From: Paenibacillus sp. Soil766
GTDB lineage: Bacteria; Bacillota; Bacilli; Paenibacillales; NBRC-103111
Assembly: GCF_001428105.1 (NCBI RefSeq)
Contig: NZ_LMSJ01000018.1
Location: forward strand, 2,501-66,500
Reading direction: 5' to 3'
DNA length: 64,000 bases
The notes under the pieces are model-generated. The model was not told the DNA's origin and ran no database searches. It saw only the letters and a list, made by a program, of their open reading frames with translations. This document shows, one piece after another, positions 1 through 8,526 of this stretch (within the stretch, counting starts at the first letter, position 1; each line of letters opens with the position of its first letter). A program made the translations under genes and the position numbers.

Positions 1-218
1 AGCGAACTTTTTCCACTTCGAATTTTTGTGTAAACATTAAAATCATAAACCGCGTCTTGCTCCGCAGATGATTCAAGTACCACTCGATCTTTGTTAAGAA
101 TGCCTAGAATTTTCGCAGACTCTTTGATTTCACCTGCATGGACATGATTATCTAATACTTTCGTGTGAATTCCCACTTGATTTTGTCTATACCTCTTGTA
201 TGTTTCTATTAATTCCAT
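1..218 (-). CDS. Hypothetical protein, N-terminal 72 residues (runs off window)
   Basis: An open frame starts at the ATG at 216-218 behind a perfect AGGAGG (228-233, spacing 9) and stays open to the window edge, so the gene continues outside. The visible protein begins MELIETYKRYRQ and is hydrophilic, with no signal peptide or membrane segment. It ends with a run rich in D, Y and K. I do not recognise a family. The strong ribosome-binding site and clean start are the main support. It would be transcribed divergently from nothing visible; the ABC transporter upstream of it lies on the same strand. Confidence 0.7.
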   Translation of the reverse strand, partial: MELIETYKRYRQNQVGIHTKVLDNHVHAGEIKESAKILGILNKDRVVLESSAEQDAVYDFNVYTKIRSGKSS

Positions 219-348
219 GTATATGAACCTCCTAATGCACTGATAAATATGCTTGCAAAGTATTATAAAGGATGACCTGCTTTTGGGAAAGTGTTGTGTA
301 GGTTTTCGTTGGCAGGTCCGATATGACCGTTTTGGGAGTCATTAACCA

Positions 349-2496
349 TTAGCTCCTCTCACTCAACGACTGATTCAATTTCGCCTTCATATCCTCATAG
401 CGATCCAAAAGCGGCATCAACTGCTTCCGCGTTAGCGTCAAAAGCGTGCACTCCGTCAAAGCCGTGATATTCGCATTACGAGGCGCATCCTTCAGCAATG
501 CGATTTCACCGAAATGGTCTCCATCTTGTAGAACAGCTACCCTTATGTTCTCGCCTTGGGCATTCCTTTTCGCCACTTCCACTTTGCCACGTGCAATGAT
601 GTACAATTTATGCCCCGCTTCACCTTGTCGGAAAACATGTTGGCCGCTCATTATTTTTTCCGTCATCACCAAGTCCTTGATTTCGTGCAGCAGATCCTCA
701 TTCATATAAGCAAAGAATGGCATCTGTCTTAAACGATCGACTTCTATAACAACTTCACCCGTTTGGGATAGTTGGAAGCCTTGTTGCTTTTGCCATAGTC
801 GGTGGTAGGCCCCTTGGCGCTCTAGCAATTCCTGATGCGTTCCGTATTCGATGACTTTCCCCTCTTGAATGAAATAGATCAGATCCGCATGTGAAACGGT
901 CTTCAAGCGATGCGAAACAGCAACTACCGTACGACCTTGATTAGCACGAGAGATGGTCTCATTCAGTGCTATTTCTGACTCGGGATCTAAGGATGCCGCG
1001 ACTTCGTCCATGAATGTGAGCTCATTCGAACGTAGTAAAGCTCGCGCGATTGAGATCCTATGTCGTTGGCTGACGGACAGATTGGCTCCATCATTTTCGA
1101 TCCAGGTATCATAGCCATTCGACATTTGCATAATCGCCTCATGAACGCCGACCGCAAGCGTCGCTTCGAGAAGCTCTTTCTCGGTGGCATCGGAATGACC
1201 GATCAGTAGATTTTCGCGTATCGTCGTATTAAACAGATAAGGTTCTTGAAAAATAACGCCAGCTTGCGTTAGCAGCGAAGACAATTGAATTTTACGGAGA
1301 TCAAGGTCATCCACTTGAATAGAGCCTTTTTGCGGATCATAGAAACGCATGAGCAGTTGGAGCAACGTGCTTTTGCCTGAACCACTTGGCCCCACCAAAG
1401 CTACATAACTACCCACTGGAATGGATAAGGTTAGATCATGAATAACAGGGTGCGCCTCTGTATAGCCGAAGGTAACGTTATCGAACTTAATTTCGTTGGT
1501 CAAAGAAGGATTCTGGGAAGCTTGCTCATCATCCTCCAGATCGGGCTGGATCTCGAGTACTTCATTAATGCGTCGTATTCCGACTTCACCCTCAATTAGA
1601 TCAGGCACGACCTCCATGAATTGAATCACGGACACGCCAACCGTATCGAAAACCGAGTAAAAGGCAATTAAATCCCCGATGGTCATGGTTCCTTGGAACG
1701 TAAAATAGCCCCCTAAACCAAGAATAATCACGTTAATAACGGATAACACCATGATTGGAAGTCTCTCCAGATTGGAATTAATGAAGCTCCTCTTAACACC
1801 GAGTCTAAACCAGACTTGCAGTTGCTTCGTGAACCTATTTTTCATAGATTCTTGCAGTTGAAAGCCTCGAATGACCTTAAATGCCTTCATTTCCTCATCC
1901 ATATTATTAGAAAATGACTCTACAATGCCAACGTACTCCTCGTTGTAGCGCTGCGCGCGTTTATTGAGAAGTTTTTGCGGGACGAACATGAAGACAATAC
2001 CGACGAACGCAACAAGCGCCAATTTCCACTCTAGAACAAACAAAATGACCGTCCCCACCACCATACTGAGACTAGCCAGAATAAGCGTTGAAAAAGTCTG
2101 CATCATCGCATGCTCCACCGCTGGAATATCCATGGTGAACCGTGCAACAATATCCCCAATTCGATAGCGTGAGAAGAAATGAGCAGAAAGCTTCTGCGTC
2201 TGTTCGTAGAGATCTTTGCGCAGCCCGATGAGAATCGTCTCGTTTAATTTGGACATCGCGTAATCGCCGCCGACTCCAATCAATAAGTTCAAGACACCAC
2301 CAATGAGAAGTGCTAAGAGAAGACCAAAGAAAATGGTCATATTCCGTGGTGTAATGGCATCGTCAATTAAATATTTAATACTTAATGACGTAAAGTACTC
2401 GAAACTGAGTTCAAATAAGAGTGCAATTATGAAAACGGTGAATATTTTTTTGCTATTTGCTAGATATCGTAGGACGGATCTGTATAAATAAAGCAT
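349..2496 (-). CDS. ABC exporter (fused TMD-NBD) with C-terminal cyclic-nucleotide-binding domain
   Basis: A 715-residue half-transporter. Residues ~18-300 hold six membrane helices of the type 1 exporter fold. The nucleotide-binding domain is at ~335-565, with Walker A GPSGSGKST near 367 and an H-loop VAVSHRLK. Residues ~585-710 form a cNMP-binding/Crp-like jelly roll with the motif FGEIALLKDAPRNA, where the phosphate-binding Arg is present. Family knowledge: such proteins export lipids, peptides or drugs across the membrane as dimers. The cNMP domain suggests a regulatory input. Two sites are unusual: the ABC signature reads LSVSQ instead of LSGGQ, and Walker B is followed by VAASLD rather than ATSALD. 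The catalytic Glu is retained. Substrate is unknown. The call is firm for architecture, not for function. Confidence 0.9.
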   Translation of the reverse strand: MLYLYRSVLRYLANSKKIFTVFIIALLFELSFEYFTSLSIKYLIDDAITPRNMTIFFGLLLALLIGGVLNLLIGVGGDYAMSKLNETILIGLRKDLYEQTQKLSAHFFSRYRIGDIVARFTMDIPAVEHAMMQTFSTLILASLSMVVGTVILFVLEWKLALVAFVGIVFMFVPQKLLNKRAQRYNEEYVGIVESFSNNMDEEMKAFKVIRGFQLQESMKNRFTKQLQVWFRLGVKRSFINSNLERLPIMVLSVINVIILGLGGYFTFQGTMTIGDLIAFYSVFDTVGVSVIQFMEVVPDLIEGEVGIRRINEVLEIQPDLEDDEQASQNPSLTNEIKFDNVTFGYTEAHPVIHDLTLSIPVGSYVALVGPSGSGKSTLLQLLMRFYDPQKGSIQVDDLDLRKIQLSSLLTQAGVIFQEPYLFNTTIRENLLIGHSDATEKELLEATLAVGVHEAIMQMSNGYDTWIENDGANLSVSQRHRISIARALLRSNELTFMDEVAASLDPESEIALNETISRANQGRTVVAVSHRLKTVSHADLIYFIQEGKVIEYGTHQELLERQGAYHRLWQKQQGFQLSQTGEVVIEVDRLRQMPFFAYMNEDLLHEIKDLVMTEKIMSGQHVFRQGEAGHKLYIIARGKVEVAKRNAQGENIRVAVLQDGDHFGEIALLKDAPRNANITALTECTLLTLTRKQLMPLLDRYEDMKAKLNQSLSERS

Positions 2497-2621
2497 CGCG
2501 GGTTTCAGCGCCTTTTCGTAGAGTCGGTCGTTAGAATGGGAGGAAATAGTTCATTTTACCTATAGTTTAGCATATCTGATTTGTGCACGGGAACGATTTA
2601 ATTAACCTTATTAATAAAAAA

Positions 2622-2654
2622 AAGACCTCATCCATTGGAACTGGACGAAGCCTT
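2622..2654 (-). terminator. Intrinsic terminator of the 54-aa ORF
   Basis: On the minus strand a 13-bp stem (arms 2642-2654 and 2622-2634) closes a short loop and is followed by a run of U. The arms pair completely in minus-strand RNA only if three G-U wobbles are counted. The plus-strand version would have A-C mismatches. So it acts on minus-strand transcripts. Confidence 0.7.
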
Positions 2655-2696
2655 TTTCTCTCCACTACTATGAAACAAACGAGTGGATTCGGATTA

Positions 2697-2861
2697 CTAG
2701 GCGGTGGAAAAGCCACATTTGAAAGCTGAATACTGAATTGGTATTGAAGCATTTAAACTAACTACGACTAGAACAAAGGAGTTAGCGTCAATGAACTGCG
2801 GCAGAAAATCATTGGTGACATAAATGTGTGGTGTCTCACATTCATCCTTATCTGATGACAT
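2697..2861 (-). CDS. Small hypothetical protein, 54 aa
   Basis: The ATG at 2859-2861 follows a perfect AGGAGGT (2869-2875) at 7-nt spacing. The ORF encodes 54 residues starting MSSDKDECETPHIYV and ends at TAG 2697-2699, shortly before a minus-strand terminator. The peptide has an acidic N-terminus with one Cys, a hydrophobic middle (FVLVVVSLNASIPI) and a second Cys near the end. I do not recognise it. A self-contained unit of ribosome-binding site, ORF and terminator argues that it is expressed. It could be a secreted or modified peptide, but there is no processing gene beside it. Confidence 0.55.
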   Translation of the reverse strand: MSSDKDECETPHIYVTNDFLPQFIDANSFVLVVVSLNASIPIQYSAFKCGFSTA

Positions 2862-2989
2862 AACCATTACCTCCTACTACTCCTTTTATACTAAATGATA
2901 GTAGAGGGTTAGATGTGCTAGGCGGGAGATGGTTTTGGTATAAAAATAGGAGAGTCGCGGTGCGTCCCTCTTCCACTTCTTCTGCTTGT

Positions 2990-5008
2990 CTACAATTCCA
3001 TGCCGCTGTATCCCATGGCACGATATCCCATTATTCTTTTCTTATACATACTCATGAGAATCGACACTTGGATATCGATATAATCATAAATCTGAACATC
3101 TTTTTTATTTGCATGGGAACGGTGTAATCTTCCAGCATATTGCTGCAAGGTTCCTTTCCATGAGATGGGGTGAACTAGAAATAAGGTATCTAACCTAGCA
3201 TCATCAAAGCCTTCCCCAATCAATTTACCCGTAGCAATAAAAACTCGCTCTTCTGTGTCGGGAATACTTGCAATCCGCTGTCTTGTTTCCTCTCTCTGCT
3301 TTTTACCCATACCACCGCGTAATACAATGACGTTTTTTGCAAACTTCTCAAGTCTCTTTTCAAAATATTCAACATGTGCTGTTCTTTCTGCGAGAAGGAT
3401 TGGTGATCTGCCTTGATTCAAGCATTTTAACAGATCGTTAAAAATCAGCTCATTTCTACTCTCATCATCTACCAAGAGCTGATAAATAGATTGAATAGAT
3501 GGATTTACTGTAAGGGCAGGTAACTGAAAAGATGTATATCTTGGGATTACTTTATGTTCAAACCCCCTTGTTAGAACTTGTGATTTCGCATCAATTCGAG
3601 TCCGTATTGGACCGCACTGCATCAGCACAATTGGTTGCTGCCCGTCCTGTCTGGTAGGGGTAGCCGTAAGGCCAACGACATATTTAGCATTTGGCTTTTT
3701 TAACACCTGCTCAAAGCTAAAAGCCGAGATATGGTGGCACTCGTCTACAATGATTTGTCCATACTCTGTTAGATAATCTTTAATTTGACCCTTATAATTC
3801 AGGCTTTGAATGACCGCTATATCTATCTTGCCTGTTCGTTTCTCCTTACCGCCACCAATCAAACCAATATCTTTGATATTCACATTTAGAAAAGTGCTCA
3901 TCCTTTCCTTCCACTGGTCCATTAATTCCCGACGATGCACAAGCACCAACGTGTTCACTTTTCTGGATGCGATAATAGAAGCTGCAACTACCGTTTTCCC
4001 AAAAGCTGTTGTGGCTGAAAGAATCCCCGTATCATGAGCTAAGATGGATCTCGCTGCAGTATCTTGAAGTACCGAGAGTTGCCCCTTAAATTGAACTTCT
4101 ATATCTGCTCCACTATTCCTCTCATCGGATATTGCATACTCAACGTTATTCTTCTCCAGTAACTTGATTAATTCATGGAAGCAACCTCTCGGAAGAGCAA
4201 GATGTTTAGTGAAGTCCTCCGCACAGCCTATCACTCGTGGTTTTCCATACGTAGGCAATCGCATCGCTTGTGTTTTATAGAAATCAGGATTGGGAAAGGA
4301 GGCAAGTTGTTTAATCCTGTTAATTGCTCTACTTGATAATCCATGTTTTTCAACATAGACCATATTAGAAAGAATCAACTTTATCTTGGAAGGCAAATCT
4401 ATTCCCATTTCTTCATCATCAAACTGTACTTGCTGCATATCCCACGGTCTATCCTCACTAATTTCCTCCCAGTTCCCTACATTTAAAACACTCGAGTTCC
4501 TCGTTAGTTCTTGTAGGATATTCTCAACCCGCGCTGAACTCAGTTTTCTTAATCCCGCTAAGAAACTCCATTGATCCTCATATGGTTTAAAATTGGTATC
4601 AACAAAAACACTATTCCCTTCTTTCCTAGGACTTCCTTGTAAAGGTAAAGCGATCAGATTTCCAAATCCCCCTCGCGGTAGCGTATCTTGATTAGGAAAT
4701 AAACGATCGTAGGAGTCCAGTCCAAGCTCATGTCGATTCTCCATCGTTTTAGTAATTAGCGCACATCCTAACGACCTAGCAACACTAGCTTCAATTGGTT
4801 GTTCAAAAAATATCCATATATGCCCGCCGTTACCTGAACGTGAGCGCTCAAGTGCAGCAGGAACTTCACTGATTAGCTCAGGTGAAGACTTGTAGGGAGA
4901 ATCGTCATTTGATAATTCTTCAAGCTTCTGCTTCAGTAATTGATTCTCATGAATCAAGCGATCAATCTCTTTCAGGGCATTCTCTAGTTGCTTGGCTAGA
5001 TCACTCAT
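2990..5008 (-). CDS. DEAD/DEAH-type helicase with truncated TOTE-type primase domain
   Basis: A 672-residue protein. Residues ~3-35 are a coiled coil. Residues ~48-130 match the second half of the archaeo-eukaryotic primase domain found in TOTE conflict-system proteins: SGNGGH motif, then LDSYDRLFPNQ. A superfamily 2 helicase follows, with Walker A region TTAFGKT near 330, DECHH near 420, TATPTR, and a C-terminal RecA lobe ending in the arginine-finger motif QQYAGRLHR. Full-length relatives are about 1000 residues and carry a zinc-binding segment and the first catalytic Asp motif before the SGNGGH block. Both are absent here; the text jumps from a Ser/Pro-rich linker straight into EVPAALERS. 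The helicase looks intact, so the protein is probably a helicase that has lost polymerase activity. Start: ATG behind GGAGG. Confidence 0.85.
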   Translation of the reverse strand: MSDLAKQLENALKEIDRLIHENQLLKQKLEELSNDDSPYKSSPELISEVPAALERSRSGNGGHIWIFFEQPIEASVARSLGCALITKTMENRHELGLDSYDRLFPNQDTLPRGGFGNLIALPLQGSPRKEGNSVFVDTNFKPYEDQWSFLAGLRKLSSARVENILQELTRNSSVLNVGNWEEISEDRPWDMQQVQFDDEEMGIDLPSKIKLILSNMVYVEKHGLSSRAINRIKQLASFPNPDFYKTQAMRLPTYGKPRVIGCAEDFTKHLALPRGCFHELIKLLEKNNVEYAISDERNSGADIEVQFKGQLSVLQDTAARSILAHDTGILSATTAFGKTVVAASIIASRKVNTLVLVHRRELMDQWKERMSTFLNVNIKDIGLIGGGKEKRTGKIDIAVIQSLNYKGQIKDYLTEYGQIIVDECHHISAFSFEQVLKKPNAKYVVGLTATPTRQDGQQPIVLMQCGPIRTRIDAKSQVLTRGFEHKVIPRYTSFQLPALTVNPSIQSIYQLLVDDESRNELIFNDLLKCLNQGRSPILLAERTAHVEYFEKRLEKFAKNVIVLRGGMGKKQREETRQRIASIPDTEERVFIATGKLIGEGFDDARLDTLFLVHPISWKGTLQQYAGRLHRSHANKKDVQIYDYIDIQVSILMSMYKKRIMGYRAMGYSGMEL

Positions 5009-5077
5009 AATTCCTCCGGAGGAAATAACTTTGTAAAGCTAGTTTAGCATAGGCATAAGTTAAAAAATAATAAAATA

Positions 5078-5113
5078 ACCATCCAATCACGAGAGTTGTG
5101 ATAGTGGATGGCT
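5078..5113 (-). terminator. Intrinsic terminator downstream of the RelE-like gene
   Basis: Inverted repeat AGCCATCC / GGATGGTT with an inner ATCAC/GTGAT pairing, followed on the minus strand by a T-rich tract. It lies between the toxin-like gene and the helicase gene on the same strand. Confidence 0.55.
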
Positions 5114-5147
5114 AATAAAGTGCTTGCTTCAGATCATATTCGACCCT

Positions 5148-5381
5148 TCATTTCTTCTTCCAATAAATATTTTCTCTCTTATGCTTAATTCCATCTATCC
5201 AAACAACCAAGTTATCTTCATCTACTTCAAACACAAGAATGACTTGATAAAGACCAAGCCTTGCCCAATAGCCTTTTAATTTACCAAACGATATTTGTTT
5301 TGCGGTAAGAGTTGGCATGAAGGAAAGTCTTTTATAGGACTCTAAATAGATTCGTTCCTTTACCTCTAATGGATATGCCAA
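5148..5381 (-). CDS. RelE/ParE-type toxin, probably missing its proper start
   Basis: The 77-residue product has the RelE/ParE signature: a helical N-part, then GKLKGYWARLGLYQVILVFEVDE, and a C-terminal GIKHKRENIYWKKK (an mRNA-interferase or gyrase-targeting fold). The first usable start is a TTG at 5379-5381. Family-like sequence (VYWSQTALNELAGIL) is encoded in the same frame upstream to about 5426, where a TGA closes it. That stretch contains no ATG, GTG or TTG before the TTG. The first part of the domain is therefore either not translated or started from a rare codon. It sits 17 nt after an antitoxin-like ORF. Likely a decaying toxin-antitoxin module. Confidence 0.6.
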   Translation of the reverse strand: MAYPLEVKERIYLESYKRLSFMPTLTAKQISFGKLKGYWARLGLYQVILVFEVDEDNLVVWIDGIKHKRENIYWKKK

Positions 5382-5398
5382 TATGCCCGCTAGCTCAT

Positions 5399-5602
5399 TT
5401 AGCGCTGTTTGAGACCAGTATACATCTCACGGAGGTAATCGAGCCCTGCTTGCTGGTCATAAACTCGCCTATTATCACGATCTTCGCGGCTGTGTTGAAC
5501 TTGTCGAATTAATTCTTCATCTCTAGAGAGTGCTTCGATATCCAAATACTGAGCTGCTTCACGTTCTCGTTTCATATTCAAGTAACCAATGAAGTCAAGC
5601 AC
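5399..5602 (-). CDS. Antitoxin-like small protein of the RelE-type module, N-terminus probably damaged
   Basis: A 67-residue acidic/basic alternating protein (LDFIGYLNMKRERE... LSRDEELIRQVQ) that resembles the antitoxin usually encoded just before RelE-like toxins. The only start is a GTG at 5600-5602 with no good ribosome-binding site. In the same frame upstream, LIEHIPEQDAIE is encoded, which fits the usual antitoxin N-terminus, but a TAA interrupts it before any start codon. A nearby ATG is in another frame. Annotation as a functional antitoxin is uncertain; position and composition support the pairing. Confidence 0.5.
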   Translation of the reverse strand: MLDFIGYLNMKREREAAQYLDIEALSRDEELIRQVQHSREDRDNRRVYDQQAGLDYLREMYTGLKQR

Positions 5603-5716
5603 CTCAATTGCATCTTGTTCAGGAATATGTTCAATTAATTACTGTTTCCATTATAACATAACAGCAAAGATATCTAATCACTCACTACGCTTACATTCAG
5701 AAAGCCACTAAATCGA

Positions 5717-5747
5717 AAAGGAGCTAGGTCATAAACCCAGCTCCTTT
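5717..5747 (-). terminator. Intrinsic terminator of the SLH-GH18 gene
   Basis: Near-perfect 13-bp inverted repeat (GGAGCTgGGT / ACCtAGCTCC core) followed by T residues on the minus strand, just after the stop of the SLH glycosidase gene. Confidence 0.7.
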
Positions 5748-5754
5748 ATACTCT

Positions 5755-7368
5755 CTATTGTTTCGCCGCCAGCTCTCCAATTCGCTCCCAATCCGATGCC
5801 GTATAGTTGCCCATAAACCATAAAGAAACAGCTTGCAGGTCATAGAATTTGGCGAGCCAAATCTTCTTGGCTATGCTCTGGGAATCTTCGTAGTACAAGA
5901 CATGACTGCCCCGATCGTCTGCGAACGAAGCTTTCTTCAAGAAATACGGCATGTCCCATGTGGTATTCACACCAGGCATCGCCAACCTTTTCTCAACAGC
6001 AGCGGTGGCAGGTATAAGGGGAGGTCCGGTTACACCTGATTGAGTAATCCACTGATTAGCTTGTTTGGAAATACCAAGGACAAGCTTCTCCTTCGGTATG
6101 GATTGCAGTGCGGTTAGCACCGTATCGTTCACTAATGGCAGAGGCGCTGACGGTAATAGACTTTCATTATGTGTAAAGTCATAAGCCATAAGGATGACCG
6201 AATCCGCTAGTTCACCGATTTCTTTTAAATCATAACCCTTGTAATAATAAATCGGCGGAACAGCTACGGAAAACGTAAGTGAACCTAACTGACTTTTCAA
6301 CTCCTGAAGAAATTGGGTATAGCCTGCTGCACTTCCCGCTTCCTTCAATCCTTCAAAATCAATACTTACCCCAGTAAACGAGTAGGCTGGATCTTTCAAA
6401 GTACTGAGCAATGATGCAATAAAGGTCTTTTTAGCTGATTCATCTTGAAGGAAGTCTTTTAAATTAGCGCCATCATAGAAAACCATCAGTTCCTTCGTGA
6501 TTTGGGCAGCATCCGCAGTAGCAATGACCTCTTCATAACCATCTGGCACGCGATTAACCGTTGAGCTGATGTTCAATGAAGCTGTTCCAGCGGCGCTGTA
6601 TGACAAGTTAGACCAACCAAAAATGACATGGGAAAGCTTATTCATTTGCTTAATCGCAGGATAGGAAGTGAGGGCATAATACCCTGTGAAATCGATCTTC
6701 TGCTCAGCAATTCGCTTATCAATCAAACGATAGATAACGGCTGCTGCCTGCTTACGGATCAAAGACTCTTTCGGGTTGAATCCTGTCTGATCTCCCTCCA
6801 TAATACCGCGATGCGCTGCGTAATACACATAAGGTTTCATTGCCTCACTCAAAGTTGAATTATCCGCAAAACGTCTAACTACTTGCTCTTTCTTCCAATC
6901 CGTGGTCAGCCATTGTTGACGAGCCGTTTCACTTTCAGACTCCAGCAACGATTTCCCTACGAGCATAGCAACTTCTTCTCTCGTGATTGGCTGCGCTGGA
7001 TGAAGTAAGCCCTCCTGATCTAGTAAGCTATCTAGCCATTTACGTTCGTAGACAGCAGCAATATAAGGTGCCGACCAACGGTCCTTCGTTACATCAGCGG
7101 GGATACCCCCAAGAGCGGCTTTACTCTCTATTTTACCTGCCATAACGAGCAACTTAATGAAAGCCTCTCTAGACAAGTCATCATTGGGACGATAAGTTTG
7201 GTCCTCGTAGCCATTAATTATACCTAATGCGGATAGTGTGTAAATCGGATCTTTGGCGTAGTCTTGTTCCTCATCCTTGAAGGGCTGGAGTTGTACATCG
7301 TAGGCTAAAGCAGTATTTGCAAACAATAGAACAAACAGCGTGCCGAATAAAATTGTCTTTTTCAACAT
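5755..7368 (-). CDS. SLH-domain cell-wall-anchored GH18-type glycoside hydrolase
   Basis: Start set at ATG 7366-7368, because the protein then begins with a clean signal peptide (MLKKTILFGTLFVLLF...ALA); the longer frame adds 25 unrelated residues. About 537 residues. After the signal come three S-layer-homology repeats (~30-215, with motifs such as LGIINGYEDQTYRPND), which bind secondary cell-wall polymer. Residues ~230-537 form a chitinase/spore-cortex-lytic TIM barrel of family GH18. The catalytic strand reads GVSIDFEGL, so the proton-donor Glu (near 338) is kept but the two preceding Asp of DxxDxDxE are one Ser and one Asp. Likely a peptidoglycan or chitooligosaccharide hydrolase, or a binding protein with low activity. 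Located outside the cell. Confidence 0.85.
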   Translation of the reverse strand: MLKKTILFGTLFVLLFANTALAYDVQLQPFKDEEQDYAKDPIYTLSALGIINGYEDQTYRPNDDLSREAFIKLLVMAGKIESKAALGGIPADVTKDRWSAPYIAAVYERKWLDSLLDQEGLLHPAQPITREEVAMLVGKSLLESESETARQQWLTTDWKKEQVVRRFADNSTLSEAMKPYVYYAAHRGIMEGDQTGFNPKESLIRKQAAAVIYRLIDKRIAEQKIDFTGYYALTSYPAIKQMNKLSHVIFGWSNLSYSAAGTASLNISSTVNRVPDGYEEVIATADAAQITKELMVFYDGANLKDFLQDESAKKTFIASLLSTLKDPAYSFTGVSIDFEGLKEAGSAAGYTQFLQELKSQLGSLTFSVAVPPIYYYKGYDLKEIGELADSVILMAYDFTHNESLLPSAPLPLVNDTVLTALQSIPKEKLVLGISKQANQWITQSGVTGPPLIPATAAVEKRLAMPGVNTTWDMPYFLKKASFADDRGSHVLYYEDSQSIAKKIWLAKFYDLQAVSLWFMGNYTASDWERIGELAAKQ

Positions 7369-7477
7369 AAATCTCGTCTTCCCTCTCCCTCTATATCTGC
7401 GATTGCTAGATTTAGTTTCATAGCAACATAGTAATAGACGCATTGGGCTGGTGATTAGTTACGTTAAAATGAAAAAA

Positions 7478-7506
7478 CGTCCCATCACATGGTGTGATTG
7501 TGGACG
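7478..7506 (-). terminator. Intrinsic terminator of the DUF6155 gene
   Basis: Stem CGTCC/GGACG with inner TCACA/TGTGA and a short loop. Six T residues follow on the minus strand. Confidence 0.7.
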
Positions 7507-7528
7507 GTTCGCGTATATTCCTTAGAAC

Positions 7529-8092
7529 TCAATCTTCATCTTCATCTTCATCAAATCCGCCGACATGCCTGTAATAGACATCTGCCAGTCCATCCTGAAA
7601 TCCCCAGCCTACATTCCCAGCTCTTTCAATAATAAGCATTAATTTCTCACGGAACAAATGGTATCGCCCACCGCTATCATCTTCAGCGATTTTTTGAACA
7701 GCCGATTGATACATAGACACCATACTATTATAAAAAGACTCGTACATATCCCCGTAGTCATTGGTCATCTGTACACCTAACTCGACATAGTAAATCATTA
7801 ACTCGATCGTTCTAACTTGATTATTGCTGAGCTTACTGAATTCAGAAATTGCCTTCCTAGCATCTGCAAATTTCAGTTTGGGCTCACCACGGTCAGGATA
7901 AAATTGAATTAAGATCTTCTTTTCCGCTGCTTCAAACAGTTGATTTTCTGTATGTTCAGGATCTAGCATCATGTGAATATATTTTTTGACATCCTCACTA
8001 GATTTATAGCAATCTACAATAATAGATACTAGCTCTTCAGCTTTGTACGTTTTGAGTTGTTTCTTAAGCTCTGGTAGTGAAATCTTGGACAT
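7529..8092 (-). CDS. DUF6155-family protein
   Basis: A 187-residue cytoplasmic, largely helical protein beginning MSKISLPELKKQLKTY. The N-terminal pattern (short helical lead, then VSIIVDCYKSSEDVKKYI) is that of the DUF6155 family, whose function is unknown. The C-terminus is a run of Asp and Glu (GGFDEDEDED). Transcribed alone, with a terminator after it and a LuxR-type gene 67 nt upstream. No catalytic motif is visible. Confidence 0.75.
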   Translation of the reverse strand: MSKISLPELKKQLKTYKAEELVSIIVDCYKSSEDVKKYIHMMLDPEHTENQLFEAAEKKILIQFYPDRGEPKLKFADARKAISEFSKLSNNQVRTIELMIYYVELGVQMTNDYGDMYESFYNSMVSMYQSAVQKIAEDDSGGRYHLFREKLMLIIERAGNVGWGFQDGLADVYYRHVGGFDEDEDED

Positions 8093-8159
8093 GTTGATCT
8101 CTTTCCTTTCTTCTAAAGATCTTTGTCCACTATTATATCAAAAAGTGATTTCAAATGAG

Positions 8160-8513
8160 CTACTTTTTCTCCGCTAACGTGTTGCTTTCCTGAAAGTAAA
8201 GGACATGATTGAATAACAGCGAAAGTAATTTCCGCATCGATCTGATGCCAGCTTTGTTCATTATATTAGCAAGATGAATCTTGACCGTTTTTTCGCTGAT
8301 TCTGCAACGTTCGGCAATTTCGTGATTGGAAAAACCATAAATAGCGACCATCAGGAAAATTTCCGACTCTCGCTTCGTAATTTGATACCTATTCGAAAAT
8401 ACATCCATGGAACTACCGGTTTCCTGAATTAGAAACTCATTCATTCGCTCGTAATCAGTGCTACATAATACATGCATATCCTCATTTTTCCTCTGATGCA
8501 AGTCTTCTTTCAA
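8160..8513 (-). CDS. LuxR-type HTH transcriptional regulator, short
   Basis: A 117-residue protein. Residues ~45-105 are a LuxR/GerE helix-turn-helix (TKRESEIFLMVAIYGFSNHEIAERC...SEKTVKIHLANIMNKAGIRS). The N-terminal 40 residues are too short for a receiver, so it would respond to something other than phosphorylation, or be constitutive. The start is a TTG behind GGAGGG (about 8 nt). It lies directly after a 31-residue hydrophobic ORF, with the ribosome-binding site overlapping that ORF's stop. Confidence 0.85.
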   Translation of the reverse strand: MKEDLHQRKNEDMHVLCSTDYERMNEFLIQETGSSMDVFSNRYQITKRESEIFLMVAIYGFSNHEIAERCRISEKTVKIHLANIMNKAGIRSMRKLLSLLFNHVLYFQESNTLAEKK

Positions 8514-8526
8514 GTCGTACTCCCTC

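Noticed and set aside
2567..2752. 61-codon minus-strand frame over the terminator
   Set aside because: It has no ribosome-binding site and runs through a terminator hairpin. The overlapping 54-aa ORF in another frame has the better signals.
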